Positions 56,527-64,000 of a stretch of 64,000 bases of DNA are shown one piece after another. The notes under the pieces were generated by a model that saw only the letters and a list, made by a program, of their open reading frames with translations, searched no databases and was not told the origin of the DNA. Source of the stretch: Giesbergeria sp. (GTDB lineage Bacteria > Pseudomonadota > Gammaproteobacteria > Burkholderiales > Burkholderiaceae_C); NCBI GenBank assembly GCA_017985015.1, contig JAGNYI010000009.1:29612-93611 (forward strand), given 5' to 3'. Numbering within the stretch: the stretch's first letter is position 1; each line of letters opens with the position of its first letter. The position numbers were made by a program, and so were the translations under genes.

Positions 56527-57690
56527 TTATTTCATGAGTCGGCCAGTACTGCCGATCACGGTGACTTCCACGCCGCGCGAACCAATGCGGTTGGTGGGCG
56601 AATAGCTGATGACCAAGCCACCCAGATCAAATTTCTGTAGCGATTCGAGCGCCTTGACCACGCCCGCGCGCGTGGGCGCCGGGCCAGCGCGGCGCAGGGC
56701 TTCCACCAGCACTTTGGCACCCAGAAACTCTTCGAAGCTGGTGTAGTTCAGCTCGGCGCCGGGCGCGTACTTTGCCAGCAGTTGCTGGTATTCGCGCACC
56801 ACCGGGAGCTTGGGCTGATAGGGAAAAGGCACCACCTGGCTGATGCCCAGGCCGTGGGCATTTTCCAGGCCCGCCAAGCGCACGATTTCGGCAGGGTTGA
56901 CCACCGAGATGTTGTAGAGCTGGGCCCCTCCCCCGGCCTCGCGGTACTTCTTGATGAACGCTGCTGCGGGCTTGTTGACCGCAATCATGATGACCGCGTG
57001 GACATTGGCGGCCGAGATGGTCTTGACGGCGGCCGCTACGTCGTCGGTATTGCGTGGGTAGCTTGCCACTGCCGCCAGCTTGAGCTTGCGCCTCGCCAGC
57101 GCAGCCTCCACGCCCTCCAGCCCCGACTGGCCAAAACCGTCGTCCTGGTACATCACTGCGATGCGGTTCATGTTCAGCGTGGTGAGCTGCTGCACCATAT
57201 GCTCGGCTTCGTCGACATAGCCAGCACGCACGTGGAAGATCCAGGGGTTGAACGGCGATCGCAGCGATTCACCGCCCGTGTAGGGCGCCACCAGCGCTGC
57301 ACCCCCGTCCGCGAGCACGCCGTCCTTGAGCAACTGCGTGATGTTGGCGGTGCCAGCAAAGCCGAACAAGGCCACGACGTCTGGGCGTGCCAGCAGTTCA
57401 CGGGTGCGCGCCACCGTTTTGCTCACGTCGTAGCCGTCATCCACCACCAGCTGGTGCAATGTGGCGCCGTGCACGCCCCCCTGGGCATTGACGGCATCGA
57501 AGTAAATCTTTCCGCCGAGCACCATTTGCTCGCCCGAGCTGGCCAGCACACCCGTCAGCGGAGCCACCTGGCCAATGACGATTTCAGCGGCACGCGCAGC
57601 GCCCTGGCCGAAGAGCGCCAAGACCACGCAGAACATAGCGAACACGCGCGGCCAGGCAGCGCCTGTGCGCAGCGAAGAAATTGAATTCAT
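56527..57690 (-). CDS. ABC transporter periplasmic binding protein, branched-chain amino acid type
   Basis: 387 residues. Signal peptide (AAWPRVFAMFCVVLALFGQ...AARAAE), then the type 1 binding fold: IVIGQVAPLTGVLASSGEQM, YFDAVNAQGGVHG, LVAPYTGGESLR and FHVRAGYVDEAEHMVQQL. Ligand unknown. It is the second binding protein gene of this transporter cluster, placed after the oligomer hydrolase instead of next to the permeases. Confidence 0.9.
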   Translation of the reverse strand: MNSISSLRTGAAWPRVFAMFCVVLALFGQGAARAAEIVIGQVAPLTGVLASSGEQMVLGGKIYFDAVNAQGGVHGATLHQLVVDDGYDVSKTVARTRELLARPDVVALFGFAGTANITQLLKDGVLADGGAALVAPYTGGESLRSPFNPWIFHVRAGYVDEAEHMVQQLTTLNMNRIAVMYQDDGFGQSGLEGVEAALARRKLKLAAVASYPRNTDDVAAAVKTISAANVHAVIMIAVNKPAAAFIKKYREAGGGAQLYNISVVNPAEIVRLAGLENAHGLGISQVVPFPYQPKLPVVREYQQLLAKYAPGAELNYTSFEEFLGAKVLVEALRRAGPAPTRAGVVKALESLQKFDLGGLVISYSPTNRIGSRGVEVTVIGSTGRLMK

Positions 57691-57747
57691 GGTTGGCTCC
57701 TAGGGATGCAAGTGGCCCCGCACGGCTGAAGGTACGGGGCGCGAGGC

Positions 57748-59868
57748 TCACTCAGGCACCGAGATGGAGCCCGGGGTCAGCACGATGGCATTGGCTGCTG
57801 CCGGAACCGTGGCAATCGCCGGGAGGTTGGCCGTGCCGAGCGCCGGCGCACGGCCGGGGACACCGCCGCGCGCTACGGTGCGCACCACCTGGCTGGCTGG
57901 CAGTGCCGCGCCGCTGCTCAGGTGCGCGTACATCGCATCGAGCGCACGGTTCAGGTAGATGTGCAGCGGCACATAGCGGCTGTCGTACCCAGGCAGTACC
58001 GTGGGCAGGCCGATGAAGCTGTCGAAATGCTGGGCGTTCGCCACTTCGATATAGCTGAGCTGGCTGGCCGCGCCTTCCACCTTGCGGTTGAGCGCAGCGT
58101 AGGGGCGCGAGGTATGGTTCACCGGCAGCAGCGCGTCGGCGCGGCCATGCACGATGAGCGTGGGCTTGCCGCGCAAGTTGCCGCTGCGGCGCGTCTCGTC
58201 CAGGCCCGCTTGCAGCTTCCTGGCGGCGGCATCCGTGCCGGTAACCAGGTTGCGCAGGCACACGGCACCGTCCAGATTCCAGTCGAATGCGCCTGCCGGC
58301 GAGGCCGAGAGAAAGTCGCGCGCTGGCCCGAACTTGCCCAGGTTGTTGACCAGTTGCACGCCGCTGGTGGGCGGCACGCCGTTGCCGGTGGCAAACATGC
58401 CGGCCAGCGCTGCGGGCGCAAGCGGCGTGACGGCACCGGCCGCCGTCGTGGCGGCGTAGCTGAACCCGCACAGGTTGTCTCGTACGCTGGCGCTCGATAG
58501 GCTGTTGGCGAAGGTGACGGCCACGGCCGGGGCCACTTCAAATGCGGCAAGCGAGGCGTGCAGGGCATTTGATTCACCCTCCCAGCCATAGTCGCGCAAC
58601 TTCTGCAAAGCCTCCTCGGCCTGGGTGGGCGTGGTGCTGGCGCTGAGCAGGCCACGCGCTGCCAGGCTGGCACAGCGGTTGGGAGCGATCGGCAGGGCCG
58701 CACTGGCAAAACCCACGGCAAACCCAGCGGCGTAAGGCGTGGACGCAATCGAGGGCGCTAGGGCGGCGCAGGCCTGGTACAGATTGGCGACAGTGGTGAA
58801 GTCAATCAGCGGCTTGGCCGTGGTGGCCACCGCGGCGCCGCCGCGCTCCACACGCACGCCGGGGTTGGCCGGCATCTCGATGGCGGGTTCCGACACAGCA
58901 ACGCCGCTGATCCAGCCGTCTGCGTCCTGCTCGGCCGCAGCAATGGCCGCGCCGCCGCCGTTGGAAATGCTCGACGCAATGGTGATGGTGTTTTTGGGCG
59001 TGAAGGTCTTCACGTGCTCGCCGCCCTGCACTTCGCCATAGCGTTCGTTGATGGCCCAGAAGGCAAACTCCACCGCCTGCAAGGTGCTGCGGCCCCAGTC
59101 GCGCTCGGCGTTCTGGCCGGAATGCGCGTGCTTGAAGGCAAAGCGGTTGGGCGTGGCAGCGTTGAACGCTGCCAGCTCGGTGGCGCTGAGACCGGCGTTG
59201 AAGGCGGCGCCTTTGCCGGCTGCAGCCGCCGAGGTGCGCATGCCATCCATGAGTGGCACGGTGTCATTTTGCAGATCGTGCGGCGCGCCGCCCGTACCCT
59301 TGTCGGAATAGGCCACTGCGCAACCGTGCTTCAAGCCCCATTCGCCGGTGGAAATGCCGCCGTACACCCCGCGCGATCCCGAGGCCGTGGCGGTGATGAT
59401 GCAGGGTTTTTTCGGATCGAAGCTGGCGGGCAATTGCACCATCAGCGTGACGTTCTTGCGGCCGCTGCCGTCGTCGGCAAAGGCCAGGTATTCGGTGCCC
59501 GCCACCTTGCCCTCCCCGGCAGTCACCTTGCCATTGGCGTCCACGTTCGGGCCGTAGAAAGTGCCGTAGCCGCCGGCGGCTGTCATATCCAGCATGGCGC
59601 GGTAGTTGGTGTGGATGGCGGCGCGGCGCAGTTCGGCGGCGGTGGGCGCCAGGGCATCGGCGTAAGCAGGCGGCGCTGCCGCAGCGAGGCCCGAGGCGCC
59701 CAGACCCGCAGTAAGCAAATCGTCGGACGCGCCGTCGTAGCTCGTGGCCCGCACTGCACCAAGGAAGTCGGGTGCGGTATTGGTGTTGTGATCGCCGCTG
59801 CCGCCGCAGGCAGCCAGCACGGCTGCCGCAAGCAGGCTCGGAATCAAAGGGTGTTTAGCCATCTTCAT
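57748..59868 (-). CDS. D-(-)-3-hydroxybutyrate oligomer hydrolase
   Basis: 706 residues. Hydrolyses short 3-hydroxybutyrate oligomers to monomer during polyhydroxybutyrate use. The N-terminus is a lipoprotein-type signal (LLAAAVLAACGG), predicting attachment on the periplasmic side or export. The family segments GTEYLAFADDGSGRKNVTLM, GSRGVYGGISTGEWGLKHGC and KHAHSGQNAERDWG are present, and the putative nucleophile lies in SISNGG near residue 302. ATG 59868 follows GGAGA. Placed between livM (46 bp upstream) and the binding protein (57 bp downstream). Confidence 0.88.
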   Translation of the reverse strand: MKMAKHPLIPSLLAAAVLAACGGSGDHNTNTAPDFLGAVRATSYDGASDDLLTAGLGASGLAAAAPPAYADALAPTAAELRRAAIHTNYRAMLDMTAAGGYGTFYGPNVDANGKVTAGEGKVAGTEYLAFADDGSGRKNVTLMVQLPASFDPKKPCIITATASGSRGVYGGISTGEWGLKHGCAVAYSDKGTGGAPHDLQNDTVPLMDGMRTSAAAAGKGAAFNAGLSATELAAFNAATPNRFAFKHAHSGQNAERDWGRSTLQAVEFAFWAINERYGEVQGGEHVKTFTPKNTITIASSISNGGGAAIAAAEQDADGWISGVAVSEPAIEMPANPGVRVERGGAAVATTAKPLIDFTTVANLYQACAALAPSIASTPYAAGFAVGFASAALPIAPNRCASLAARGLLSASTTPTQAEEALQKLRDYGWEGESNALHASLAAFEVAPAVAVTFANSLSSASVRDNLCGFSYAATTAAGAVTPLAPAALAGMFATGNGVPPTSGVQLVNNLGKFGPARDFLSASPAGAFDWNLDGAVCLRNLVTGTDAAARKLQAGLDETRRSGNLRGKPTLIVHGRADALLPVNHTSRPYAALNRKVEGAASQLSYIEVANAQHFDSFIGLPTVLPGYDSRYVPLHIYLNRALDAMYAHLSSGAALPASQVVRTVARGGVPGRAPALGTANLPAIATVPAAANAIVLTPGSISVPE

Positions 59869-59914
59869 GCGCTTGTCTCCTGGTGGTTTTTGTGGGACGT
59901 GAAGCAACGAAAAA

Positions 59915-60991
59915 TCAGGCGCCGCCGCGCCGCGCCGCGCTGGCGCGCAGCCGGCCGACGACACCGGTGGGAAAGTAATAAACCGAGAGCACGAACAGCA
60001 CGCCCAGCCAAAGCAACCAGCGGTCAGGCGAGAGCAAGGCAGCCAGCCAGGGCAGACCACTGGCGGCCTCATTGCCCAGGCGCAGCAAATCCTGCAGGTA
60101 GCTCTGGGCGACGAGGAACAGCACGGCACCGATGGCGGCGCCGTAAATGGTGCCCATGCCGCCGATGACGACGATCAGCAGCACATCGATCATGATTTCA
60201 AACGACAGGGAAGTGTCCGGCCCGTTGTAGCGCAGCCAGATCGCCAGCATGGCGCCGGCCAGGCAGGCAAACAATGCAGACAGCACCGACGAGAGCGTGC
60301 GGTACACCACCACGCGGTAGCCAATGGCTTCGGCGCGGAACTCGTTTTCGCGAATGGCTTGGAGCACGCGGCCAAAGGGCGAGTTGACGATGCGCAGCAG
60401 TGCCAGCACCAGCACCACTGCCGTGACGAACAGCAGGTAGTACGTCAGCAGCCGCCCGTCAAGCGACACGCCCAGGAACGGGTCTTCGGCAAACTCGTGG
60501 CTGGGCGAGAGCAGCTCCGGCAAGCGGAAGGTCAGGCCGTCCTCGCCGCCGGTAATTTCGAAAAGCTGCGACGCCAGCGTCTGGAACGCTGCCGCCACGG
60601 CCAGCGTGATCATGGCAAAGAAGATGGCGCGCACCCGCAGCGAGAACAGGCCGACGGCGAGCGCGAGCACGAAGGACAGCACCAACGCCCCCAGGATGCC
60701 CACCGCCAGTGCCGCCCAGCCGGCGCCCATGCGCGTGCTGGCCACCGCCACGCCGTAGGCACCGATACCAAAGAACATGGTGTGCGCAAAGCTCACGATG
60801 CCGGTGTAGCCCAGCAGCAAATCGAAGCTGGCGACCAGCACGACAAAGACCAGCACCTTGGCCGCAACCGACAGCGCCTTGACGCCGGGGAACAGAAACG
60901 GCGCGAACGCCAGCCCGAGGAAGATGGCGACCAGTACCACGGTCAGCACGCGGCTGCTCGGGTAGTCGCCAGAGAGGATTCGGTTCAACAT
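59915..60991 (-). CDS. livM: Branched-chain amino acid-type ABC permease LivM
   Basis: 358 residues, about 8-10 membrane segments. LivM hallmarks: LLLGYTGIVSFAHTMFFGIGAY and the EAA-like RENEFRAEAIGYRVVVYR loop, then GGMGTIYGAAIGA. Pairs with LivH. The substrate class is assigned by family only. Confidence 0.93.
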   Translation of the reverse strand: MLNRILSGDYPSSRVLTVVLVAIFLGLAFAPFLFPGVKALSVAAKVLVFVVLVASFDLLLGYTGIVSFAHTMFFGIGAYGVAVASTRMGAGWAALAVGILGALVLSFVLALAVGLFSLRVRAIFFAMITLAVAAAFQTLASQLFEITGGEDGLTFRLPELLSPSHEFAEDPFLGVSLDGRLLTYYLLFVTAVVLVLALLRIVNSPFGRVLQAIRENEFRAEAIGYRVVVYRTLSSVLSALFACLAGAMLAIWLRYNGPDTSLSFEIMIDVLLIVVIGGMGTIYGAAIGAVLFLVAQSYLQDLLRLGNEAASGLPWLAALLSPDRWLLWLGVLFVLSVYYFPTGVVGRLRASAARRGGA

Positions 60992-61029
60992 GCGAGCTTG
61001 ACTTTCAAATTGCTACAGCGGCCTGCGTT

Positions 61030-61147
61030 AACTGCGCGACGCACGCACAACGCGTCCAAACCAGCGGCCACCCTGCAAGGGCCGCCCCGCCGCAGCGGTG
61101 GCGTCCCCCTTCCAAGGGGGAAGGCGCGAAGCGACTCAGGGGGTGCT
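61030..61147 (-). repeat. GC-rich hairpin repeat downstream of livH
   Basis: Contains a perfect CCCCCTT-CC-AAGGGGG hairpin (61105-61120) and a second symmetric block around CCGCTGCGGCGG. The sequence style (CACCCCCTGAGTCGCTTCGC) matches a GC-rich 3'-end element I associate with Comamonadaceae genomes. It occupies most of the 156-bp livH-livM gap. Confidence 0.5.
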
Positions 61148-62131
61148 TCATCTGTTCGTGACCGGATAAACGCCCTGGGGACGCCATAACAATATGGCGA
61201 CCATCAGCGCAATATTCGAAAACAGCGCCGCCTTTGGCACGAGGAAGCCGGTGTAGTTGGCCATCAGCCCGACCAGCAGCGCACCGATCAGCGCCCCGCC
61301 CGTGCTGCCCAGCCCACCGATGATGATGACGATGAAAATCAGCACGTTGACTTGCGCGCCCATCTGCGGAATCACGCTCTGCTGGTACAGGCCCCACATC
61401 ACACCGCCCAGGCCCGCGAGCGCGCTGCCGGCGACAAACACGCCAATGAACAATCGCCGGATGCGGTAGCCGAGCGACTCGACCATCTCGCGGTCCTGCA
61501 CGCCAGCGCGAATCAAGAGGCCCACCTTGGTACGCGCCAGGGTCCAGGCCAAGATGGCAAACACCAGCAGCCCCACAACCACGGCGATCAGCCGGTATTT
61601 CTCGATGGCAGCGTCGCCGATAAAGAGCGAGCCCTGCATGCCGGCGGGCAGTGGCAATGGGATTTGCGCCGGGCCCCAGATCATCTTGATGATTTCTTCA
61701 CCAATGATCATTCCGCCCATGGTGATGAGAATCTGCTTCAAGTGCTGGCCGTACACCGGCCGCACGATGAAGCGCTCGAACGCCAGCCCCACGGCGCCCG
61801 CTACCAGCATGGCGATCAGCATGGCCGGGATCACAGCCACCAGGTTGCGCCACAGATCCTGCGAGCCGGTCCAGTCGCCCATGCTGCCCAGCACGCTGAC
61901 GGCGACAAAGGCACCCAGCGCAATGAACACGCCATGGCCGAAGTTGAGCACGTCCATCAGGCCGAAGACCAGCGTCAGGCCCGACGCGATGATGAAAATG
62001 ATCATGCCCATCGCCAGGCCTGCCACGGTGAGCGTGAGCCAGGTGGACGCTGAGCCGATAAACGGCAGTACCGCCAGCGCCAGCACGGGCACCAGGGCGA
62101 GCGGCTTCCAGTCGAGTTCACGCCAGTTCAT
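61148..62131 (-). CDS. livH: Branched-chain amino acid-type ABC permease LivH
   Basis: 327 residues with about 8 membrane segments. LivH hallmarks: SGLTLVFGLMDVLNFGHGVFI, RDREMVESLGY-like EAA loop (VQDREMVESLGYRIRRL), and IIIGGLGSTGGALIGAL. Leftward, after livF with repeat R10 in between. Confidence 0.94.
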   Translation of the reverse strand: MNWRELDWKPLALVPVLALAVLPFIGSASTWLTLTVAGLAMGMIIFIIASGLTLVFGLMDVLNFGHGVFIALGAFVAVSVLGSMGDWTGSQDLWRNLVAVIPAMLIAMLVAGAVGLAFERFIVRPVYGQHLKQILITMGGMIIGEEIIKMIWGPAQIPLPLPAGMQGSLFIGDAAIEKYRLIAVVVGLLVFAILAWTLARTKVGLLIRAGVQDREMVESLGYRIRRLFIGVFVAGSALAGLGGVMWGLYQQSVIPQMGAQVNVLIFIVIIIGGLGSTGGALIGALLVGLMANYTGFLVPKAALFSNIALMVAILLWRPQGVYPVTNR

Positions 62132-62150
62132 GCAGCACCTCGCGCCGGCA

Positions 62151-62222
62151 GTCTATTTACTATTATTTTCATAGCTGTCAGCCCATACTGCATAAGCGCT
62201 ATAGGCCTAAAACACTTAAATC
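62151..62222 (+). repeat. Dispersed two-hairpin repeat, copy R10
   Basis: CTATTTACTATTATTTTCATAGCT arm, partial core with CATAAGCGCTATAGGCC, A/T tail ending at the livF stop codon. It is antisense to the transcript and lies inside the liv operon. Confidence 0.7.
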
Positions 62223-62969
62223 TCATAATGCCAACCCCAGCAGCGAGCGCTGCAGCGCCTCGTCTTGCGCCAGCGCTGCCATGCGCCCGGCGTGCACGAC
62301 GACGCCGTTGTCCATGACCGCCACGTTATCGCCCAGGCGTTTGGCGAAGTTGATGTTCTGCTCAACCAGCAGGATGGTCACGCCGCGCTTTTTGAGCTGG
62401 TCGAACGCGTCGATCATGTTGTTGATGATGGCCGGCGCCAGTCCTTTGCTGGGCTCGTCCACGATAAGCAGCTCGCGCGGCTCGACGATGGCGCGGGCCA
62501 CGGCCAGCATCTGTTTCTGCCCGCCCGAGAGCTTGCCGGCCGGGTGGTTCCAGAACTTCTCGACCGCGGGAAACAGCTGAAAGATCCAGGCCAGGCGCTC
62601 GGCGTCGATTTGCGCGGCGGTGCGCGCGCTGCGTGCCGCAAGCACCATGTTTTCCCTGACCGTCAGGTCTCCAAAAATACCCATGGTTTCGGGCACATAG
62701 GCGATGCCCAGCCCGGCGATCTGCGGCGTGGCAAAGCGCGTGATGTCCTGCCCCGCAAACTTCACCGTGCCCTGGGACGCGCGCCACAGGCCCATGATGG
62801 TGCGCAGCGTCGTCGTTTTGCCTGCGCCATTGCGCCCGAGCAGCATGGTCACTTCGCCGCGCGGCACCACGAGATGGACGCCATGCAGGATGTGGTACGC
62901 CGCAATGTGCGTGTGCACGCCCGAGAGTTCGAGCAGCGGCGCAGAGCTGGCGGTCATTGCAGCGCTCAT
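62223..62969 (-). CDS. livF: Branched-chain amino acid-type ABC ATP-binding protein LivF
   Basis: 248 residues. Walker A GRNGAGKTT at 45-53, signature KLSGGQKQMLAVARA, Walker B LLIVDEPSKGLAP, typical LivF. The ATG overlaps the livG stop by 4 bp. Confidence 0.95.
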   Translation of the reverse strand: MSAAMTASSAPLLELSGVHTHIAAYHILHGVHLVVPRGEVTMLLGRNGAGKTTTLRTIMGLWRASQGTVKFAGQDITRFATPQIAGLGIAYVPETMGIFGDLTVRENMVLAARSARTAAQIDAERLAWIFQLFPAVEKFWNHPAGKLSGGQKQMLAVARAIVEPRELLIVDEPSKGLAPAIINNMIDAFDQLKKRGVTILLVEQNINFAKRLGDNVAVMDNGVVVHAGRMAALAQDEALQRSLLGLAL

Positions 62970-63745
62970 GCGGCCACCTCTTGCCCATCGGTCTGCACCA
63001 CACCCAGATAGGCCTCTTGCACCACAGGCGAGGCAATCACTTCGGCGGGCAAGCCATCGGCCACCAGCGTGCCGTTGGTGAGCACGATGATGCGGTCGGC
63101 CAGCTCGCGCACCACGTCCATCTTGTGCTCCACCAGCAGGATGATCTTGGTCTTGTCTTTCTTCAGCTCGCGAATCAGGTTCAGGATCACCGGCGCCTCG
63201 TCGTGGCTCATGCCGGCCGTGGGTTCGTCAAACATGTAGACCTGCGGGTCCAGCGCCATCAACAGCGCGACTTCAAGCTTGCGCTGGTCGCCGTGCGGCA
63301 AGCTGGCCACCGGCGTGTCGGCCCGCTCACGCAGCGCCACACTGGCGAGGATGGCGTCGGCACGCGCGATCAGGCCGGTGTGGTCGCTCCAGATGCTCCA
63401 GAGGTTCAGGCCGCGCCGGTGCTTGCCCTGGTGGGTCGCCTGCACCGCCAGGCGCACGTTTTCCTGCACCGTGAGCTGGGGGAACAAGTTGGTCAACTGG
63501 AAGGCCCGGCCCAGGCCGGCCCGCGCGCGCTCGGGCACCGACAAACCCGAGAGTTCGCGCCCGCCCAGCAACACCTGCCCCTTGGACGCCTTGAGCTGAC
63601 CGGAGATCAAGTTGAAATAGGTCGTCTTGCCGGCGCCGTTCGGGCCGACGATGGCGGTCAGCGTACCGGGCGCGAAGGCGCAGCTCACGGCATTGACGGC
63701 GACGTGGCCGCCGAAGCGGATGGTCAAGTCTCGGGTTTCAAGCAT
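62966..63745 (-). CDS. livG: Branched-chain amino acid-type ABC ATP-binding protein LivG
   Basis: 259 residues. Walker A GPNGAGKTT at 34-42, the LivG-type variant signature LPHGDQRKLEVALLM, Walker B VYMFDEPTAGM, and H-loop LLVEHKMD. Forms the ATPase pair with LivF. Repeat R11 separates it from the upstream binding protein gene. Confidence 0.95.
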   Translation of the reverse strand: MLETRDLTIRFGGHVAVNAVSCAFAPGTLTAIVGPNGAGKTTYFNLISGQLKASKGQVLLGGRELSGLSVPERARAGLGRAFQLTNLFPQLTVQENVRLAVQATHQGKHRRGLNLWSIWSDHTGLIARADAILASVALRERADTPVASLPHGDQRKLEVALLMALDPQVYMFDEPTAGMSHDEAPVILNLIRELKKDKTKIILLVEHKMDVVRELADRIIVLTNGTLVADGLPAEVIASPVVQEAYLGVVQTDGQEVAA

Positions 63746-63756
63746 GGCGCTGAAAT

Positions 63757-63808
63757 TTAGGCAAAAAGTGGCTCTAGCGCTTACTGAATAAGCGCTTATA
63801 GCTATAGA
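63757..63808 (-). repeat. Dispersed two-hairpin repeat, copy R11
   Basis: On the minus strand: CTATAGCTATAAGCGCTTATTCAGTAAGCGCTAGAGCCA. The core stem AGCGCTTA/TAAGCGCT is intact. Lies between the binding protein gene and livG, in transcript sense. Confidence 0.8.
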
Positions 63809-63864
63809 AATGAAAGCGCTCTAGACGCTCAATACCGCCGCCCTGACAGGCGGCAGCGACCGAA

Positions 63865-64000
63865 TTACCGCTGGTTCCGGATCGGAATATCCATTTCTTC
63901 GGGCTTGATCTCGTGCACCAGCTCCGGCACGCCCCAGGCGAAGGCCGGGTCGTTCTTGATCTTGAAGTGGTACATGCTTTGCATCGCCTGGTGGTCTTCC
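63865..64000 (-). CDS. ABC transporter periplasmic binding protein, C-terminal end (5' part outside window)
   Basis: The last 45 codons of a leftward gene entering from the right edge, ending IKPEEMDIPIRNQR and TAA at 63865-63867. HQAMQSMYHFKIKNDPAFAW is typical of the C-terminus of branched-chain-type binding proteins, and its place before livG fits a cognate binding protein. Too short for a ligand assignment. Confidence 0.75.
   Translation of the reverse strand, partial: EDHQAMQSMYHFKIKNDPAFAWGVPELVHEIKPEEMDIPIRNQR

Overview
The window is high-GC DNA with the gene repertoire and repeat content of a betaproteobacterium of the family Comamonadaceae (Acidovorax-like). The assignment rests on protein character, a dispersed repeat I associate with this family, type B ribosomal protein L31, and the pstSCAB-phoU-phoB-phoR gene order. 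No rRNA, prophage or CRISPR array is seen. The only mobile DNA is a short transposase remnant. Most of the window is chromosomal core, so the interest lies in regulation, gene pairings and repeats.

Layout. 1-6.0 kb: amidase 3' end, DadA-like oxidoreductase, bifunctional NAD(P)HX repair enzyme, RNase R. 6.06-6.34 kb: two nearly identical tRNA-Leu(CAG) genes. 6.4-16.4 kb: DUF349 protein, lytic transglycosylase with a long leader, ZTP riboswitch-glyA-nrdR, aroC, CBS protein, homocysteine synthase plus a hydrolase. 16.6-24.3 kb: FimV-like protein diverging from an acyl-CoA cluster (3-hydroxyacyl-CoA dehydrogenase, crotonase, Crp/Fnr regulator, phosphotransferase, ACAD11-like dehydrogenase). 24.4-30.9 kb: adenylate cyclase-FHA protein, flavoprotein, trxA, rho, rpmE2, membrane glycosyltransferase candidate. 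30.9-37.7 kb: leftward Pho operon with a Pho box before pstS. 37.9-42 kb: MCP followed by an EAL-CBS-GGDEF protein, then an IS1380-like remnant with a perfect 19-bp palindrome.

42-50 kb: orphan periplasmic binding protein, ppx, sixA-ppk (leftward, with a candidate second Pho box), GGDEF-EAL protein. 50.1-55.1 kb: prfB with its programmed frameshift, pepN, fbp, tRNA-Thr(CGT). 55.2-64 kb: a leftward set of single-stranded-DNA-binding protein, alpha/beta hydrolase, periplasmic binding protein, 3-hydroxybutyrate oligomer hydrolase, livM, livH, livF, livG and the 3' end of another binding protein gene.

How it fits together: phosphate sensing (pst/pho), polyphosphate metabolism (ppk, sixA, ppx) and use of 3-hydroxybutyrate oligomers (hydrolase inside a liv-type operon) lie within about 30 kb. 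This suits a storage-polymer-accumulating bacterium, but that is inference. Eleven copies of one two-hairpin repeat are scattered through the window. They occupy five of its eight convergent gene junctions, three gaps inside operons, and once sit in frame inside pepN.
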